Positions 31,863-41,777 of a stretch of DNA of 64,000 bases are shown one piece after another. A program made the position numbers and the translations under genes. Position 1 is the stretch's first letter. Each line of letters begins with the position of its first letter. The notes under the pieces were generated by a model. That model made no database searches. It worked only from the letters and a program-made list of their open reading frames with translations, and was not told where the DNA came from. Origin of the DNA: Shewanella indica (GTDB lineage: Bacteria; Pseudomonadota; Gammaproteobacteria; Enterobacterales; Shewanellaceae); contig NZ_NIJK01000047.1 of the NCBI RefSeq assembly GCF_002836975.1, positions 186,001-250,000 on the forward strand, read 5' to 3'.

Positions 31863-32411
31863 TCAATCGGCCTTGGGAACCGCAATTCCTTGCATACGTT
31901 TGATGTTGCAGGTCAGGGACATCTCTTCGGCCAAGGCTTGAATGCTGGTTTCCAGCTTATCCAATTCGACTTTTTCCGGGATATTGATGGCCAGGAAAAC
32001 GTGCTGAGTCTGGCTGCCGTCCGGCAACTCTTCCGAATATGAGCGTACCGCACCGAGATCCAAAGATCTGTCTGCCAAAAACTGCGAGATGCGCTTCATG
32101 GTGCCACGCTGATCCTGACCATTGAAAGTCACTTCAATACGCGAGATATAATTTTGCGGCGTGTGCTTGGAGGTGCGCTTCATCACTGTCATCAGCTCAA
32201 GCTCGACACTGAGACTGGGAAGGCTGGTTTCTATCTTGGTAATGGATGCCCAGGAGCCGGACAACATCATAATTAGAGTAAACTCGTTGCCGAACAGCGC
32301 CATGCGGCTGTCGACTATGTCACAGTCGCAATCACTGGCTAATCTTGCCAGTTTGCTGACCAGGCCGGGACGGTCGGCGCCCATAGCGGTAACGACCAGG
32401 TAGTTGGTCAT
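31863..32411 (-). CDS. gcvR: glycine cleavage system transcriptional repressor
   Basis: 182 residues made of two ACT domains (about 5-75 and 92-170), beginning MTNYLVVTAMGADRPGLVSKLARLASDCDCDIVDSRM. GcvR has no DNA-binding domain; in E. coli it binds GcvA and, without glycine, makes it repress gcvTHP. It is divergent from dapA and upstream of bcp, as in E. coli. Confidence 0.93.
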   Translation of the reverse strand: MTNYLVVTAMGADRPGLVSKLARLASDCDCDIVDSRMALFGNEFTLIMMLSGSWASITKIETSLPSLSVELELMTVMKRTSKHTPQNYISRIEVTFNGQDQRGTMKRISQFLADRSLDLGAVRSYSEELPDGSQTQHVFLAINIPEKVELDKLETSIQALAEEMSLTCNIKRMQGIAVPKAD

Positions 32412-32444
32412 GAATTTTCCTCATATTTCCGGTATCATAGAGCG

Positions 32445-32474
32445 AAAACTCAGCCACTGTGAGCTGAGTTTTTT
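32445..32474. terminator. terminator-like hairpin between divergent gcvR and dapA
   Basis: AAAACTCAGC and GCTGAGTTTT (32445-32454 with 32463-32472) form a 10-bp stem and T continues to 32474. It faces both ways but stands between two start sites, an unusual place for a terminator. Confidence 0.75.
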
Positions 32475-32585
32475 GTGCAGTCAACCATGCTACCACAACT
32501 TATTCGATTTGTTAGCCCTGACAGTGCTTGTCATTGGCTGGCTGCACCAGTACCATAGCGAATCCTGAAATCTTGGGGACATAAG

Positions 32586-33470
32586 ATGATAAACGGAAGC
32601 ATCGTAGCCTTAATTACGCCCATGCAAGGCGATGGCTCAGTGGATTTTGCAAGTCTCGAGCGTTTGGTGGAATTTCATATCAAACAGGGGACTGATGCCA
32701 TAGTTGCAGTTGGTACCACAGGCGAATCAGCCACTCTGCCCATTCACGAACACCTTGAAGTGGTGTCGCAAACTCTTTCTTTTGCCGCAGGTCGTATTCC
32801 CGTTATCGGGGGTAATGGTGCCAACGCCACCGCCGAAGCCATAGAACTGACCCGGGAATTATCGAAACTCGACGTGGCCGCCATGTTGGGGGTTACTCCT
32901 TACTATAACAAGCCAACACCTAAAGGCTTGGTTGCCCATTATAAAGCGGTTGCAGCCAGCACGGATGTTCCCCAAATTCTGTATAACGTTCCCGGCCGCA
33001 CTTCGGTTGATATGAAGCCGGAAACCGTTGCCCAGCTTTGTGATGTGCCCAACATCATTGGGGTGAAAGAAGCCACAGGCGACCTCTCCCGGGTGAAGCA
33101 ACTGCGTGAGCTTTGCGGTGACGATTTTCTGCTGTTCAGTGGCGACGATGCCACGGCGCGTGAATTTTTGGCTCTTGGTGGCAATGGGGTGATCTCGGTT
33201 GCCAATAATATCGTCCCTAAGGCATTCAAGGCTATGTGTGATGCGGCGCTGCAAGGAAGATCCGTAGAGGCAAAAGCCATTGATGAATCCCTGAGCGGCT
33301 TGTACAGCGCACTCTTTTGTGAGGCAAACCCAATACCGGTTAAATGGGCGGTTCACCGTATGGGACTCATCAGCGAAGGCACAATTCGTTTGCCTCTGAC
33401 TGAACTTTCCGAAGAGTTTCATGGTCTGTTGCTTAACGCAATGCAAAAAGCCGGGATAGAGGTTGAATAA
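32586..33470 (+). CDS. dapA: 4-hydroxy-tetrahydrodipicolinate synthase
   Basis: First committed step of lysine/diaminopimelate synthesis: pyruvate condenses with aspartate semialdehyde. The 294 residues show GTTGESATL (about 44-52), the catalytic tyrosine in [10 protein letters not shown], and the Schiff-base lysine in [14 protein letters not shown] (about residue 161). The start follows GGGGA. bamC begins four bases after the stop, an operon conserved with E. coli. Confidence 0.97.
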   Translation: MINGSIVALITPMQGDGSVDFASLERLVEFHIKQGTDAIVAVGTTGESATLPIHEHLEVVSQTLSFAAGRIPVIGGNGANATAEAIELTRELSKLDVAAMLGVTPYYNKPTPKGLVAHYKAVAASTDVPQILYNVPGRTSVDMKPETVAQLCDVPNIIGVKEATGDLSRVKQLRELCGDDFLLFSGDDATAREFLALGGNGVISVANNIVPKAFKAMCDAALQGRSVEAKAIDESLSGLYSALFCEANPIPVKWAVHRMGLISEGTIRLPLTELSEEFHGLLLNAMQKAGIEVE

Positions 33471-33474
33471 TTTA

Positions 33475-34575
33475 ATGCTAAAGCAAGTTACCCCCTTAGT
33501 GATGGTTGTCGCTGTTACAGCCTGCAGTACGCCGATTGATCGTCGCCAGGCCAATGGCGACTTCGAATACGTAGATGCCGGCACTTCAGCACCTTTGGTG
33601 ATCCCGGAAGGTTTGGACACTCCAAGATTCAGTAAAGAGTTTGAGATCCCGCAAGCGGGCGCCAAAAGCAATCCCGAGTTTGTCGGTGAAAAACTCGATA
33701 TTCGTCCGCCTTTGCAAGTACTGCCTATGGCGGAAGGCACCCATGTGGAAGAGGGCAGTGACAACATTAAAGTGGTGGTTGAGTCCATTGACAACAGTGT
33801 TGATCTCAAACAGGAGATTTACAGTACAGTTAAGGGTTATCTGCAAAAGCAAAGCTATGGCGTAGTCTCTGAAGATTATGATAAAGGCTCTATCGAGACC
33901 GACTGGATTGAGACAGAGCAGGTGCTCGATTCTTCCTGGTTTGGCAGCGATAAAGTCTACCAACTGCGGCAGCGTTTTCGTTTTGATGTTGAAGTTCGCC
34001 CTCATGGCCGTACCGGTAATTTGCTGATCACACTTATCGACCACGAAGAGCATTATGACGGCTCAGAGCTGCCGGTATTGCTCAGCGGTGAAGACAAGCG
34101 CCGTTACACCATAGACATGCTCAACAGTGCTGTGGCCTATATGAGCCTCAAGCGTGAACAGATGATCAAGGCCAACCGCATCAAGCAGAGTCTGGGCATT
34201 GATATGTCACTGTCTCAGGGTGGTGACAGTGAGAGCTACTGGGTGGCCGATGCGCCCTTCAAGCGCACCTGGGATCGTCTACGGATAGTACTGCCTGAGC
34301 TTGGCTTGGAAGTCGTGGACATGGACTCAAGCAAAGGCTTGTTCTACGTTAATCTGAATGACAACTCCGGCTTCTGGAGTTCCTTGTGGGGCGATAACAA
34401 GTTGGCGCTCAAAGAGGGCAGTTATCGTTTGTTGCTGAAAGAAGATGCTGCCAACAAAGAACAGACTGAAATTCGTCTGCACGATGTGGCCGATCAGCCA
34501 CTCGCCAATGAAACCATTGAAGCCGTTTATCAGAATCTGGCGGAGTTAATGCGCGAAGATCGCAAGGTGCGTTAA
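33475..34575 (+). CDS. bamC: outer membrane protein assembly factor BamC
   Basis: 366-residue lipoprotein (NlpB) of the Bam complex that inserts beta-barrel proteins. A lipoprotein signal peptide ends at VTAC with the lipidated Cys near residue 18. Two helix-grip domains follow, with KRTWDRLRIVLPELGLEVVDMDSSKGLFYV beginning the second. The ATG at 33475 is chosen; a TTG in frame at 33463 overlaps dapA and would disturb the signal peptide. Confidence 0.93.
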   Translation: MLKQVTPLVMVVAVTACSTPIDRRQANGDFEYVDAGTSAPLVIPEGLDTPRFSKEFEIPQAGAKSNPEFVGEKLDIRPPLQVLPMAEGTHVEEGSDNIKVVVESIDNSVDLKQEIYSTVKGYLQKQSYGVVSEDYDKGSIETDWIETEQVLDSSWFGSDKVYQLRQRFRFDVEVRPHGRTGNLLITLIDHEEHYDGSELPVLLSGEDKRRYTIDMLNSAVAYMSLKREQMIKANRIKQSLGIDMSLSQGGDSESYWVADAPFKRTWDRLRIVLPELGLEVVDMDSSKGLFYVNLNDNSGFWSSLWGDNKLALKEGSYRLLLKEDAANKEQTEIRLHDVADQPLANETIEAVYQNLAELMREDRKVR

Positions 34576-34608
34576 GCGCTTCTGGTTTATTGCTGCCGGT
34601 TTGATTGG

Positions 34609-34635
34609 AAAGGCGCCGAATTCGGCGCCTTTTTT
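34609..34635 (+). terminator. terminator of dapA-bamC
   Basis: AAAGGCGCCGAATTCGGCGC is the core of a perfect palindromic stem, ending in six T. Confidence 0.93.
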
Positions 34636-35000
34636 ATTGCTTGCCAGGCAATAGGGACTTTTAGCCACCAGAGCCCTTCGGCAGTATCAACTAACTCTTC
34701 TCTATAACCACTTAATTTGTAATGTTTTTGTATAATCTTTATGCTGTGCATTCAGTTATACAGAACGAATGATGAAATAAGTCAGTCACTGCTTATATGG
34801 CCTTATGCAGAACACTCTTTGTTTTCTGTGGAATTAGGCGGCCGGTATCTCTGGCTGGTAGTGGTTAATGCAGATGTTTTGACTGTGTGTCTATCTATGT
34901 CAAATAAATGTAATTTGTAAGTAAAAGTAAAACGTATTGAAGCCGATAAGTCGCAGGGTAAACTGTTTTACCCATAAAACTCTGTACCTTCGGACAATCA
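34636..35000. other. 365-bp AT-rich leader before the RND efflux operon
   Basis: There is no believable ORF. TATAAT at 34731-34736 is a perfect -10 hexamer, about 265 bp ahead of the adaptor gene, but no matching -35 is clear. The region likely holds the efflux promoter and its operator; no regulator gene is adjacent. Confidence 0.5.
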
Positions 35001-36086
35001 ATGAAAAAAACAATACTCCTAGTGGTACTACTGGCGGCCGCTGCCATTGGTTATCAACAATGGCATCAGCAGCAAGCCCCGGCGGAGAAAAAGGCCCGCC
35101 CGGTACCCAATGTTGTGGTGTATAAGGCCGCCATTCAGGCCGTACGGGATGAAGTGGAAGCACTTGGTACCTCCAAGGCTTATGAATCAGTAACCATCAC
35201 CCCTAAAGTCAGTGATGTGGTGACCTTGATTCGTTTCGATGATGGTCAGATAGTCAAGCAAGGACAGCTACTTGCTAAACTGCAGGACGCCGAGCAGCAG
35301 GCCAGGGTGGAATTGGCCAGGATCAAGGTGCGGGAGAATACCCGTGAGTTTGACCGCATCAGCTCGCTTGTCACCAGCAAGACAGTGGCTGAAACCGAAC
35401 GCGACCGACTGCAAACCCTGATAGAAAGTGCCAGGGCCGAAGTCGAACAGGCCCAGGCGGCACTGCGGGACAGGCAGATCACCGCCCCCTTCAACGGTCG
35501 CCTGGGATTACGCCAAGTCTCGGTCGGTAGCCTGGTGACCCCGGGCGTGGTGATCACCACCCTGGATGATATCTCGGTTATCAAGTTGGACTTTTCGGTT
35601 CCCGAGCGGTTTATTCAGGACTTGTTGCCGGGCAAAATCGTGGAAGCCCGTGCGGTAGCCTATCCGGATAAGCTGTTTCGCGGCAAGGTTGTTTCTATCG
35701 ACAGCCGGGTTAACCCTACCACAAGGGCAGTCGTGGTGCGCGCCGAAATCCCCAACCCGGATGGTCAACTGCTGCCGGGTATGTTGATGAAAGTGAAGCT
35801 TATCAAGCAAAACCGTGAGGCATTACTGCTGCCAGAGTCGGCTATTATTCCTATTCAAAACCGCCACTACCTCTATCTGGCCAACAGCGAAGGTGTGGTA
35901 GAACAGCGACAGGTCACCATAGGGCTGCGCAGCCGTGGCTGGGTGGAAATTCTCGAAGGCGTCGAGCTGGGTGAGCAGGTGATCATTCGCGGGATCCTCA
36001 AGGTCCGTCCCGGTGACAAGGTCAAGGTGGAGTTCAAGGAACATTTCAGCTTCCTGACGGCTGAAGAGGCGAAGACCACAGCATGA
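35001..36086 (+). CDS. RND efflux system periplasmic adaptor subunit
   Basis: 361-residue membrane-fusion protein. An N-terminal anchor or signal (about 2-18) precedes the split lipoyl domain (VSDVVTLIRFDDGQIVKQGQLLAKL and RQITAPFNGRLGLRQVSVGSLVTPG), with a coiled-coil hairpin between (~95-160). Beta-barrel and membrane-proximal domains follow (VNPTTRAVVVRAEIPNPDGQLLPGM). It links the inner-membrane pump to an outer-membrane TolC-type channel, which is not encoded here. Its stop overlaps the pump gene by 4 bp. Confidence 0.93.
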   Translation: MKKTILLVVLLAAAAIGYQQWHQQQAPAEKKARPVPNVVVYKAAIQAVRDEVEALGTSKAYESVTITPKVSDVVTLIRFDDGQIVKQGQLLAKLQDAEQQARVELARIKVRENTREFDRISSLVTSKTVAETERDRLQTLIESARAEVEQAQAALRDRQITAPFNGRLGLRQVSVGSLVTPGVVITTLDDISVIKLDFSVPERFIQDLLPGKIVEARAVAYPDKLFRGKVVSIDSRVNPTTRAVVVRAEIPNPDGQLLPGMLMKVKLIKQNREALLLPESAIIPIQNRHYLYLANSEGVVEQRQVTIGLRSRGWVEILEGVELGEQVIIRGILKVRPGDKVKVEFKEHFSFLTAEEAKTTA

Positions 36087-39000
36087 TACTGACAGACATT
36101 TCCGTTAAACGACCGGTTTTGGCTTCGGTCATCAGTCTTTTGTTGATCGCTTTCGGTCTGGTGTCCTTCGGTAAGTTGCCACTGCGCGAATATCCGGATA
36201 TTGACCCACCGATAGTCTCGATAGATACCAGTTATCGCGGCGCCAGTGCCTCCGTGGTGGAAAGCCGGATCACTCAACTGATTGAAGACAGGATCAGTGG
36301 CGTTGAAGGCATACGCCATATCAATTCATCCAGTACAGACGGCCGCTCTTCCGTGGTGCTGGAATTTGATATCGACCGGGATATTGAAGCCGCGGCCAAC
36401 GATGTCCGCGACCGTATTTCAGGTTTGCTCGATAACCTGCCGGAAGAGGCCGATCCGCCGGAAGTACAAAAGGCCAATGGCGGTGATGAAGTGATCATGT
36501 GGCTTAATCTGGTGTCGGATCAGATGACCACTTTGCAACTCACCGATTATGCCCGTCGTTACCTCACCGACAGATTCTCCGTCATCGACGGGGTAGCCAA
36601 TATGCGTGTCGGTGGCGGCAAGGTCTACGCCATGCGGGTCTGGATTGACCGCCAGGCGCTGGCAGCCCGTAACCTGACGGTGGCCGATATCGAAGCGGCG
36701 CTACGATCGGAAAACGTCGAACTGCCGGCCGGCTCCATCGAATCCAAAGAGCGCCACTTTACCGTGCGGCTTGAGCGTAGCTTTCGCACCGCCGAAGACT
36801 TTGCCAACCTGGCGCTGACCCAAGGGGGCGACGGTTACCTGGTTAAGCTCGGAGATGTAGCTCAGGTCGAAATCGGCTCGGAGGAAGAGCGGATCATGTT
36901 CCGCGGTAATGGCGAGGCCATGATAGGCCTTGGGGTCTCCAAACAGTCTACCGCCAATACTTTGGAAGTGGCGCGGGCAGTGAATAAACTGGTGGATGAG
37001 ATCAACCCGACTCTGCCCCAGGGGATGGAGATCAAACGCTCCTACGACAGCTCGGTATTTATTGAAGCCTCTATCGACGAGGTTTATCAGACGCTGTTTA
37101 TCGCCATTATTCTGGTGATCATCGTCATCTACCTGTTCCTTGGCAGTGTGCGCGCCATGTTGATCCCGGCGCTAACTGTGCCCGTATCCCTACTAGCCAC
37201 TTTTATCGTGCTTTACGCCTTGGGATACACAATTAACCTCTTGACCCTGCTGGCGATGATCCTGGCTATCGGTATGGTGGTGGATGATGCCATCGTGATG
37301 CTGGAAAACATTCACCGCCGCATCGAAGAGGGCGACAGTCCACTGAAAGCCGCTTTCCTCGGCGCCCGAGAGGTGGCCTTTGCGGTTATTGCTACTACGG
37401 CGGTATTGGTGGCGGTATTTATGCCGATCACCTTCCTTGATGGCGATCTCGGCAAGTTGTTTAAAGAGTTTGCCGTCACCATGAGTGCTGCCGTGTTGTT
37501 TTCCTCGATAGTGGCCCTGACACTCAGCCCCATGATGTGTTCCAAGCTGCTTAAACCCGCGAGCCAGGATACCTGGCTGATGCGCAAGGTCGATAAGGGA
37601 ATGAACGCTCTGGCAGGCTTTTACAGCCGCAGTCTTACCGGCGCCATGAAGCATCCCTTGTTGGCTTCCCTTTTGGTGGTGGTGGCTCTCGGGGCCAGTG
37701 CCTACATGGTTAAACAGATCCCGCAGGAGTTTGCTCCTCAGGAAGACAGAGGCTCAATGTTCCTGATGGTCAATGGCCCGGAGGGCGCCAGCTATGAATA
37801 TATTGAAGCCTATATGAACGAGGTGGAACAGCGTTTGATGCCTTTGGTCGACAGCGGCGAAGTCAAACGTTTGTTGATCCGTGCGCCTCGCGGTTGGGGC
37901 GGCTCGGCCAACTTCTCCAACGGTATGGCGATCATAGTACTCAATGATTGGGGCCAGCGCCGTCCCGCCAAGGAGATCATCAATGATATCCGCGCAAGGC
38001 TTGCCGATCTCGCCGGTGTCAGGGCATTTCCCGTGATGCGCCAGGCCTTTGGCCGCGGTGTCGGTAAACCTGTACAGTTTGTCATTGGCGGCCCCAGTTA
38101 TGAGGAGCTCGCGAGATGGCGCGACATTATGCTGGAAAAAGCGGCGGAAAATCCCAATCTGGTCGGTTTGGATCATGACTACAAGGAAACCAAGCCTCAG
38201 CTCAGAGTGGTCATCGATAAAGACAGGGCGGCGGATCTCGGGGTCTCCATTGCTCATATAGGGCGTACACTGGAATCCATGTTGGGTTCACGCCTGGTAA
38301 CCACCTTTATGCGCGACGGTGAAGAGTATGATGTGATCATTGAAGGCAACCGCGAAAGCCAGAACACCGCCTCGGATATGCAGAATATCTATGTGCGCTC
38401 AGATCGCAGTAAGCAGCTGATCCCGCTCTCGAATCTGGTGAGCATAGAGGAGTTTGCCGACGCCAGTCAGCTCAATCGCTACAACCGGATGCGGGCGATA
38501 ACCCTGGAGGCCAGTCTGGCGGAAGGTTATAGCCTGGGTGAGGCGCTCGATTATCTCAATGATTTGGCCCACACCTATCTACCGGCAGAAGCCTTGATAA
38601 GCTACAAAGGCCAGTCGCTCGACTATCAGGAGTCCGGCAGCTCCATGTACTTCGTGTTTCTGTTGGCGCTGGGAATTGTGTTCCTGGTATTGGCGGCGCA
38701 GTTTGAAAGCTATATCCACCCTATGGTGATCATGCTGACTGTACCGCTGGCAACCGTGGGCGCCTTGGTGGGCCTGCTGCTGACCGGCCAAAGTCTGAAT
38801 ATTTACAGCCAGATAGGCATCATCATGTTGGTAGGGCTGGCGGCCAAAAACGGCATTCTTATCGTCGAGTTTGCCAACCAGCTCAGGGATAAAGGACTTG
38901 AGTTCGACGCCGCTATTTTGCAGGCAGCCAACCAAAGGCTCAGACCGATACTGATGACAGGTATAACCACGGCCGCCGGCGCCGTGCCTCTGGTGCTTGC

Positions 39001-39175
39001 CCAAGGTGCCGGCGCCGAGACCCGTTTTGTTATTGGTGTGGTGGTGCTCTCCGGCATCTTGCTGGCTACAGTGTTTACCCTGTTGGTGATCCCTGTGGCT
39101 TACTCACTATTTGCCCGCCGGTCCAGCTCACCGGAAGCTGTGGCTCAACAGTTGGAAAAGGAACTGGCAGAATGA
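36083..39175 (+). CDS. RND efflux transporter permease (HAE1 family)
   Basis: 1030 residues, typical of AcrB-like pumps: helix 1 at about 12-30, a first periplasmic loop (~31-335), helices 2-6 (~336-500), an amphipathic segment, a second loop (~555-850) and helices 8-12. The proton-relay aspartates sit in IGMVVDDAIVMLENIHRR (about residue 400). KRPVLASVISLLLIAFGLVSF is the usual start. It belongs to the VexH/MdtB-like single-pump branch, driven by proton motive force; the substrate cannot be read from sequence. ATG overlaps the adaptor stop. Confidence 0.94.
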   Translation: MILTDISVKRPVLASVISLLLIAFGLVSFGKLPLREYPDIDPPIVSIDTSYRGASASVVESRITQLIEDRISGVEGIRHINSSSTDGRSSVVLEFDIDRDIEAAANDVRDRISGLLDNLPEEADPPEVQKANGGDEVIMWLNLVSDQMTTLQLTDYARRYLTDRFSVIDGVANMRVGGGKVYAMRVWIDRQALAARNLTVADIEAALRSENVELPAGSIESKERHFTVRLERSFRTAEDFANLALTQGGDGYLVKLGDVAQVEIGSEEERIMFRGNGEAMIGLGVSKQSTANTLEVARAVNKLVDEINPTLPQGMEIKRSYDSSVFIEASIDEVYQTLFIAIILVIIVIYLFLGSVRAMLIPALTVPVSLLATFIVLYALGYTINLLTLLAMILAIGMVVDDAIVMLENIHRRIEEGDSPLKAAFLGAREVAFAVIATTAVLVAVFMPITFLDGDLGKLFKEFAVTMSAAVLFSSIVALTLSPMMCSKLLKPASQDTWLMRKVDKGMNALAGFYSRSLTGAMKHPLLASLLVVVALGASAYMVKQIPQEFAPQEDRGSMFLMVNGPEGASYEYIEAYMNEVEQRLMPLVDSGEVKRLLIRAPRGWGGSANFSNGMAIIVLNDWGQRRPAKEIINDIRARLADLAGVRAFPVMRQAFGRGVGKPVQFVIGGPSYEELARWRDIMLEKAAENPNLVGLDHDYKETKPQLRVVIDKDRAADLGVSIAHIGRTLESMLGSRLVTTFMRDGEEYDVIIEGNRESQNTASDMQNIYVRSDRSKQLIPLSNLVSIEEFADASQLNRYNRMRAITLEASLAEGYSLGEALDYLNDLAHTYLPAEALISYKGQSLDYQESGSSMYFVFLLALGIVFLVLAAQFESYIHPMVIMLTVPLATVGALVGLLLTGQSLNIYSQIGIIMLVGLAAKNGILIVEFANQLRDKGLEFDAAILQAANQRLRPILMTGITTAAGAVPLVLAQGAGAETRFVIGVVVLSGILLATVFTLLVIPVAYSLFARRSSSPEAVAQQLEKELAE

Positions 39176-39181
39176 CGCTAT

Positions 39182-39207
39182 AGAGCCCAAGTGCCGACTT
39201 GGGCTCT
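39182..39207 (+). terminator. hairpin after the RND pump gene
   Basis: AGAGCCCAAGT and ACTTGGGCTCT (39182-39192 with 39197-39207) form an 11-bp stem 6 bp past the stop. No T tract follows, so termination may be weak or factor-assisted. Confidence 0.6.
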
Positions 39208-39230
39208 GCAGCGCTTGAAGAATAAAAGCC

Positions 39231-40301
39231 TCAAGGTCTTGTTTTTGTTATTGGAAAGGCCGGTGAAATACAGGGGATTACTTCAAAACGATAACCATAG
39301 AGTGTTTGGTGATCCTGCTGGATTTGCAGTAACTCATAATCATTAAGCTCAACAGCATGGGCAGACTCAGCCAACTGACAGCGGCTACGGCCATCTGCCT
39401 CCATACCGAAAGCGAAATCCGCTACCAGTTGTCTCACTTTTTGGCGATAGGCCGCGGTAAACCTTGAATAAACTGCTGCTTCCTCCTCGGCTTTAACCGA
39501 CTCAGGACGATCAGCGTTATCCTCATTAGTGGCGTTTCCCTCGTGAGTTTCATCCTTCAAATTCAAATGGTCAGTGTTATCAGCATCAGCTTTCGATTGG
39601 TTAGTATTACTCAATTGCTTATTGTCCGGTTTGAATTGCCCATTGAAGGAGAAACTCACGCCATCATCATCAAGTCGAACACGGCTCTCAACAAAATGTT
39701 CCATATCTATCAATAGCATAAGATGATGAAGGATTAAAAAAGACAATGTGAGTCTGACAAATGCTGTACTGACGGGATAAGCGTATTTCGGCTGCCACTT
39801 GAAACCAATGAGCCCTACCAATTTAAGCAATAATAGGCCTGCCAGATAGAAAGGTAACAGCATTTGTAATAATAACAAGGCGATACTACTGGTGATAACC
39901 ATCCAAACCGGGAGTTCAAGTAACAGGGCAAAGTTATGCGTATAGTTAAAATGTGCCGCAGAAACCCCTGTGACTTCATTAACTATGGCACCACTGCTGG
40001 CCAGGGAAAAGTTGGCAATGGTGGCATAAAATAGCAGTATCATGGCTTTGCCGGCTAATGAATGCCACAGCTTGTTAAATAATGGCCAAAACTCAATAAT
40101 CAATGCACTTACCGTCAGCAAAGTTGGTAATGCCGGATGGTCTTCATAAAACGGTAAGCTGAAAAGGGCCAGCAGATAGAGCTTTTGAGCTATGGTTAAT
40201 TTGGCAAGTCGCTGGCTTATCTCTGAGTGAAGTCGACGGGTAAAAGCTAAAAACTGATCTATTAGTGGACTGAACCACCGACTAACCTGAAGTATTCTCA
40301 T
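39231..40301 (-). CDS. unknown polytopic membrane protein with acidic linker
   Basis: I do not recognise a family. The 356 residues have an amphipathic basic N-terminus (~1-40), hydrophobic segments at about 41-50, 59-76, 84-104, 126-165 (probably two helices) and 178-200, then an extracytoplasmic or cytoplasmic tail. The tail has an Asn/Asp/Glu-rich low-complexity stretch (~225-275) and a last ~80-residue globular part. The coding DNA is visibly richer in A and T than the RND operon beside it, which may reflect transfer or relaxed selection. It is convergent with the RND pump. The next gene on the same strand lies 136 bp upstream. Confidence 0.75.
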   Translation of the reverse strand: MRILQVSRWFSPLIDQFLAFTRRLHSEISQRLAKLTIAQKLYLLALFSLPFYEDHPALPTLLTVSALIIEFWPLFNKLWHSLAGKAMILLFYATIANFSLASSGAIVNEVTGVSAAHFNYTHNFALLLELPVWMVITSSIALLLLQMLLPFYLAGLLLLKLVGLIGFKWQPKYAYPVSTAFVRLTLSFLILHHLMLLIDMEHFVESRVRLDDDGVSFSFNGQFKPDNKQLSNTNQSKADADNTDHLNLKDETHEGNATNEDNADRPESVKAEEEAAVYSRFTAAYRQKVRQLVADFAFGMEADGRSRCQLAESAHAVELNDYELLQIQQDHQTLYGYRFEVIPCISPAFPITKTRP

Positions 40302-40437
40302 TAAAACTCACTGATTGAATAGCATAGGATATTGTTGCAATGCTACCAAAATACAACCATTGAGCAACATAACTCTTTGAGGGCACGTCAAGTAATTAAA
40401 TTATAAAAGATTATTATTCAATTGTTTATGTTATTAA

Positions 40438-41520
40438 TTAACCTGCCGGAGTACTGTTGCAGGAGTCTCGTAATTTTTGCCACCAATGTACATGACGTTT
40501 GAGTTCATCATTGAGACGTGCATTTAGGAGGTCTTTCGGACCACCTGTGGTTTCGGCAAAGAAATATTCAATGCGTTCAGCATGAGGTGTTCCTTGATAG
40601 AGACTTTGCAACATGTTGCCCAAGCGTCGCTGTATGTGACGACTGTGACTCAGTTGCTGCTGTATCGGTCCGGTGAAGTTTCGTACTAGTATTCGCTGCA
40701 ATATCTCCTGACGTTGTTTGCTATGGCCGGGACGGCATAAAAGAAGAGCTAGCTGTGGTTCCAACCAATCGTTAAGCTGCATTAACCAAAGAAGGCTGAT
40801 CGACAGGCTTCGCATGTTACGGGCGATAATCCGGCTGCGCGCCAATTCAGTCAGTGCAGAGTCAAGGTTTGTGACATCCAATGCGTGCCAGGAAATACGG
40901 CCAGATTGTGCCAGCTCTATATCGGTTTTGAGTTTCACCAAGTTGGCTAGCGCCAATTCGGTTTCGGTTAGTCCGGCAAGGGGGGATCTACGTGAAAGTG
41001 AATCATGGCTGATGAACAGGAGTTTATCCAAAGCTCTGTCTTTTAATAACATCCAGTAGAACCAATCCATCAGCTCTCTTTGTTTCTGTAACTTGGCTTC
41101 CGTCAACAATCGTCTGCTTTGATCATCAAGGCTGAGGCTTTGCAAACAAGCCGGTGCAGCCTGAATAAAGGCCAGTTGATACTTAAACTGTTCGCTGGGC
41201 TCGGCTACTTTACCAAGAATTGAGTTGTGGTCTGCTATGAGCTCACCCAGACGACAATGCATCAACCCCAGGCTGTTCAGCAATGGCAATGACATTCTTG
41301 TGGAGGGAGCTTGTATCTCGCCGACGCTATTCAAGAGGCGATTATCCTTGGGAAGATAATCAGGGGCGATAAAGCTTTGTTCAGTGACTCGGCTAAGACG
41401 CTCCGCGTAGTCATGCCATAGCGCTTGTGTGTTATCTTGACAAGCGGTCAGGCCCAGCGCAATCCCAATTAGAAGACTGCAACATTTGGAAAATCTGACA
41501 GGAACCAACATGGTAATCAC
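40438..41520 (-). CDS. DUF3080 family lipoprotein
   Basis: 360 residues. A lipoprotein signal (LLIGIALGLTAC, lipidated Cys near residue 27) precedes an all-helical mature domain. The segment LLNSLGLMHCRLGELIADHNSILGKVAEPSEQFKYQL resembles the DUF3080 family of Shewanella, Vibrio and Pseudomonas, whose role is not known. Start choice between residues 1 and 4 is open. It may share a promoter with the downstream membrane protein gene. Confidence 0.75.
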   Translation of the reverse strand: MITMLVPVRFSKCCSLLIGIALGLTACQDNTQALWHDYAERLSRVTEQSFIAPDYLPKDNRLLNSVGEIQAPSTRMSLPLLNSLGLMHCRLGELIADHNSILGKVAEPSEQFKYQLAFIQAAPACLQSLSLDDQSRRLLTEAKLQKQRELMDWFYWMLLKDRALDKLLFISHDSLSRRSPLAGLTETELALANLVKLKTDIELAQSGRISWHALDVTNLDSALTELARSRIIARNMRSLSISLLWLMQLNDWLEPQLALLLCRPGHSKQRQEILQRILVRNFTGPIQQQLSHSRHIQRRLGNMLQSLYQGTPHAERIEYFFAETTGGPKDLLNARLNDELKRHVHWWQKLRDSCNSTPAG

Positions 41521-41760
41521 CTTGAGAAAGGGAGCGGCTTATCGACCTTAAGCTGTTCATATACCTTAGGCTCTCCATATAACGGTGACTAGCAATGATT
41601 TTGAGTCATCAGGAGACAAGTGGCCATAAACAGGGGTAAAAGCTATCCGGGGGGATTAGTCTTTTAGAATGATACCTCTTATTAATGGGGGCTGCTTTAG
41701 CTGAAAATTTGGTTTAACAAAATATCAGTCTCTTTTTTCACCAAGATCTTTCTGTGCAAA
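41521..41760. other. intergenic region upstream of the DUF3080 gene
   Basis: About 240 bp with no recognisable gene. It must carry the DUF3080 promoter on the minus strand. No operator or repeat stands out. Confidence 0.45.
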
Positions 41761-41762
41761 TT

Positions 41763-41771
41763 TGCTACAAT
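41763..41771 (+). promoter_or_regulatory. extended -10 promoter ahead of the structured leader
   Basis: TGC followed by TACAAT (41763-41771) matches an extended -10 element. No good -35 is seen, as allowed for this class. Transcription would start near 41778. Confidence 0.5.
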
Positions 41772-41777
41772 GTTTGC

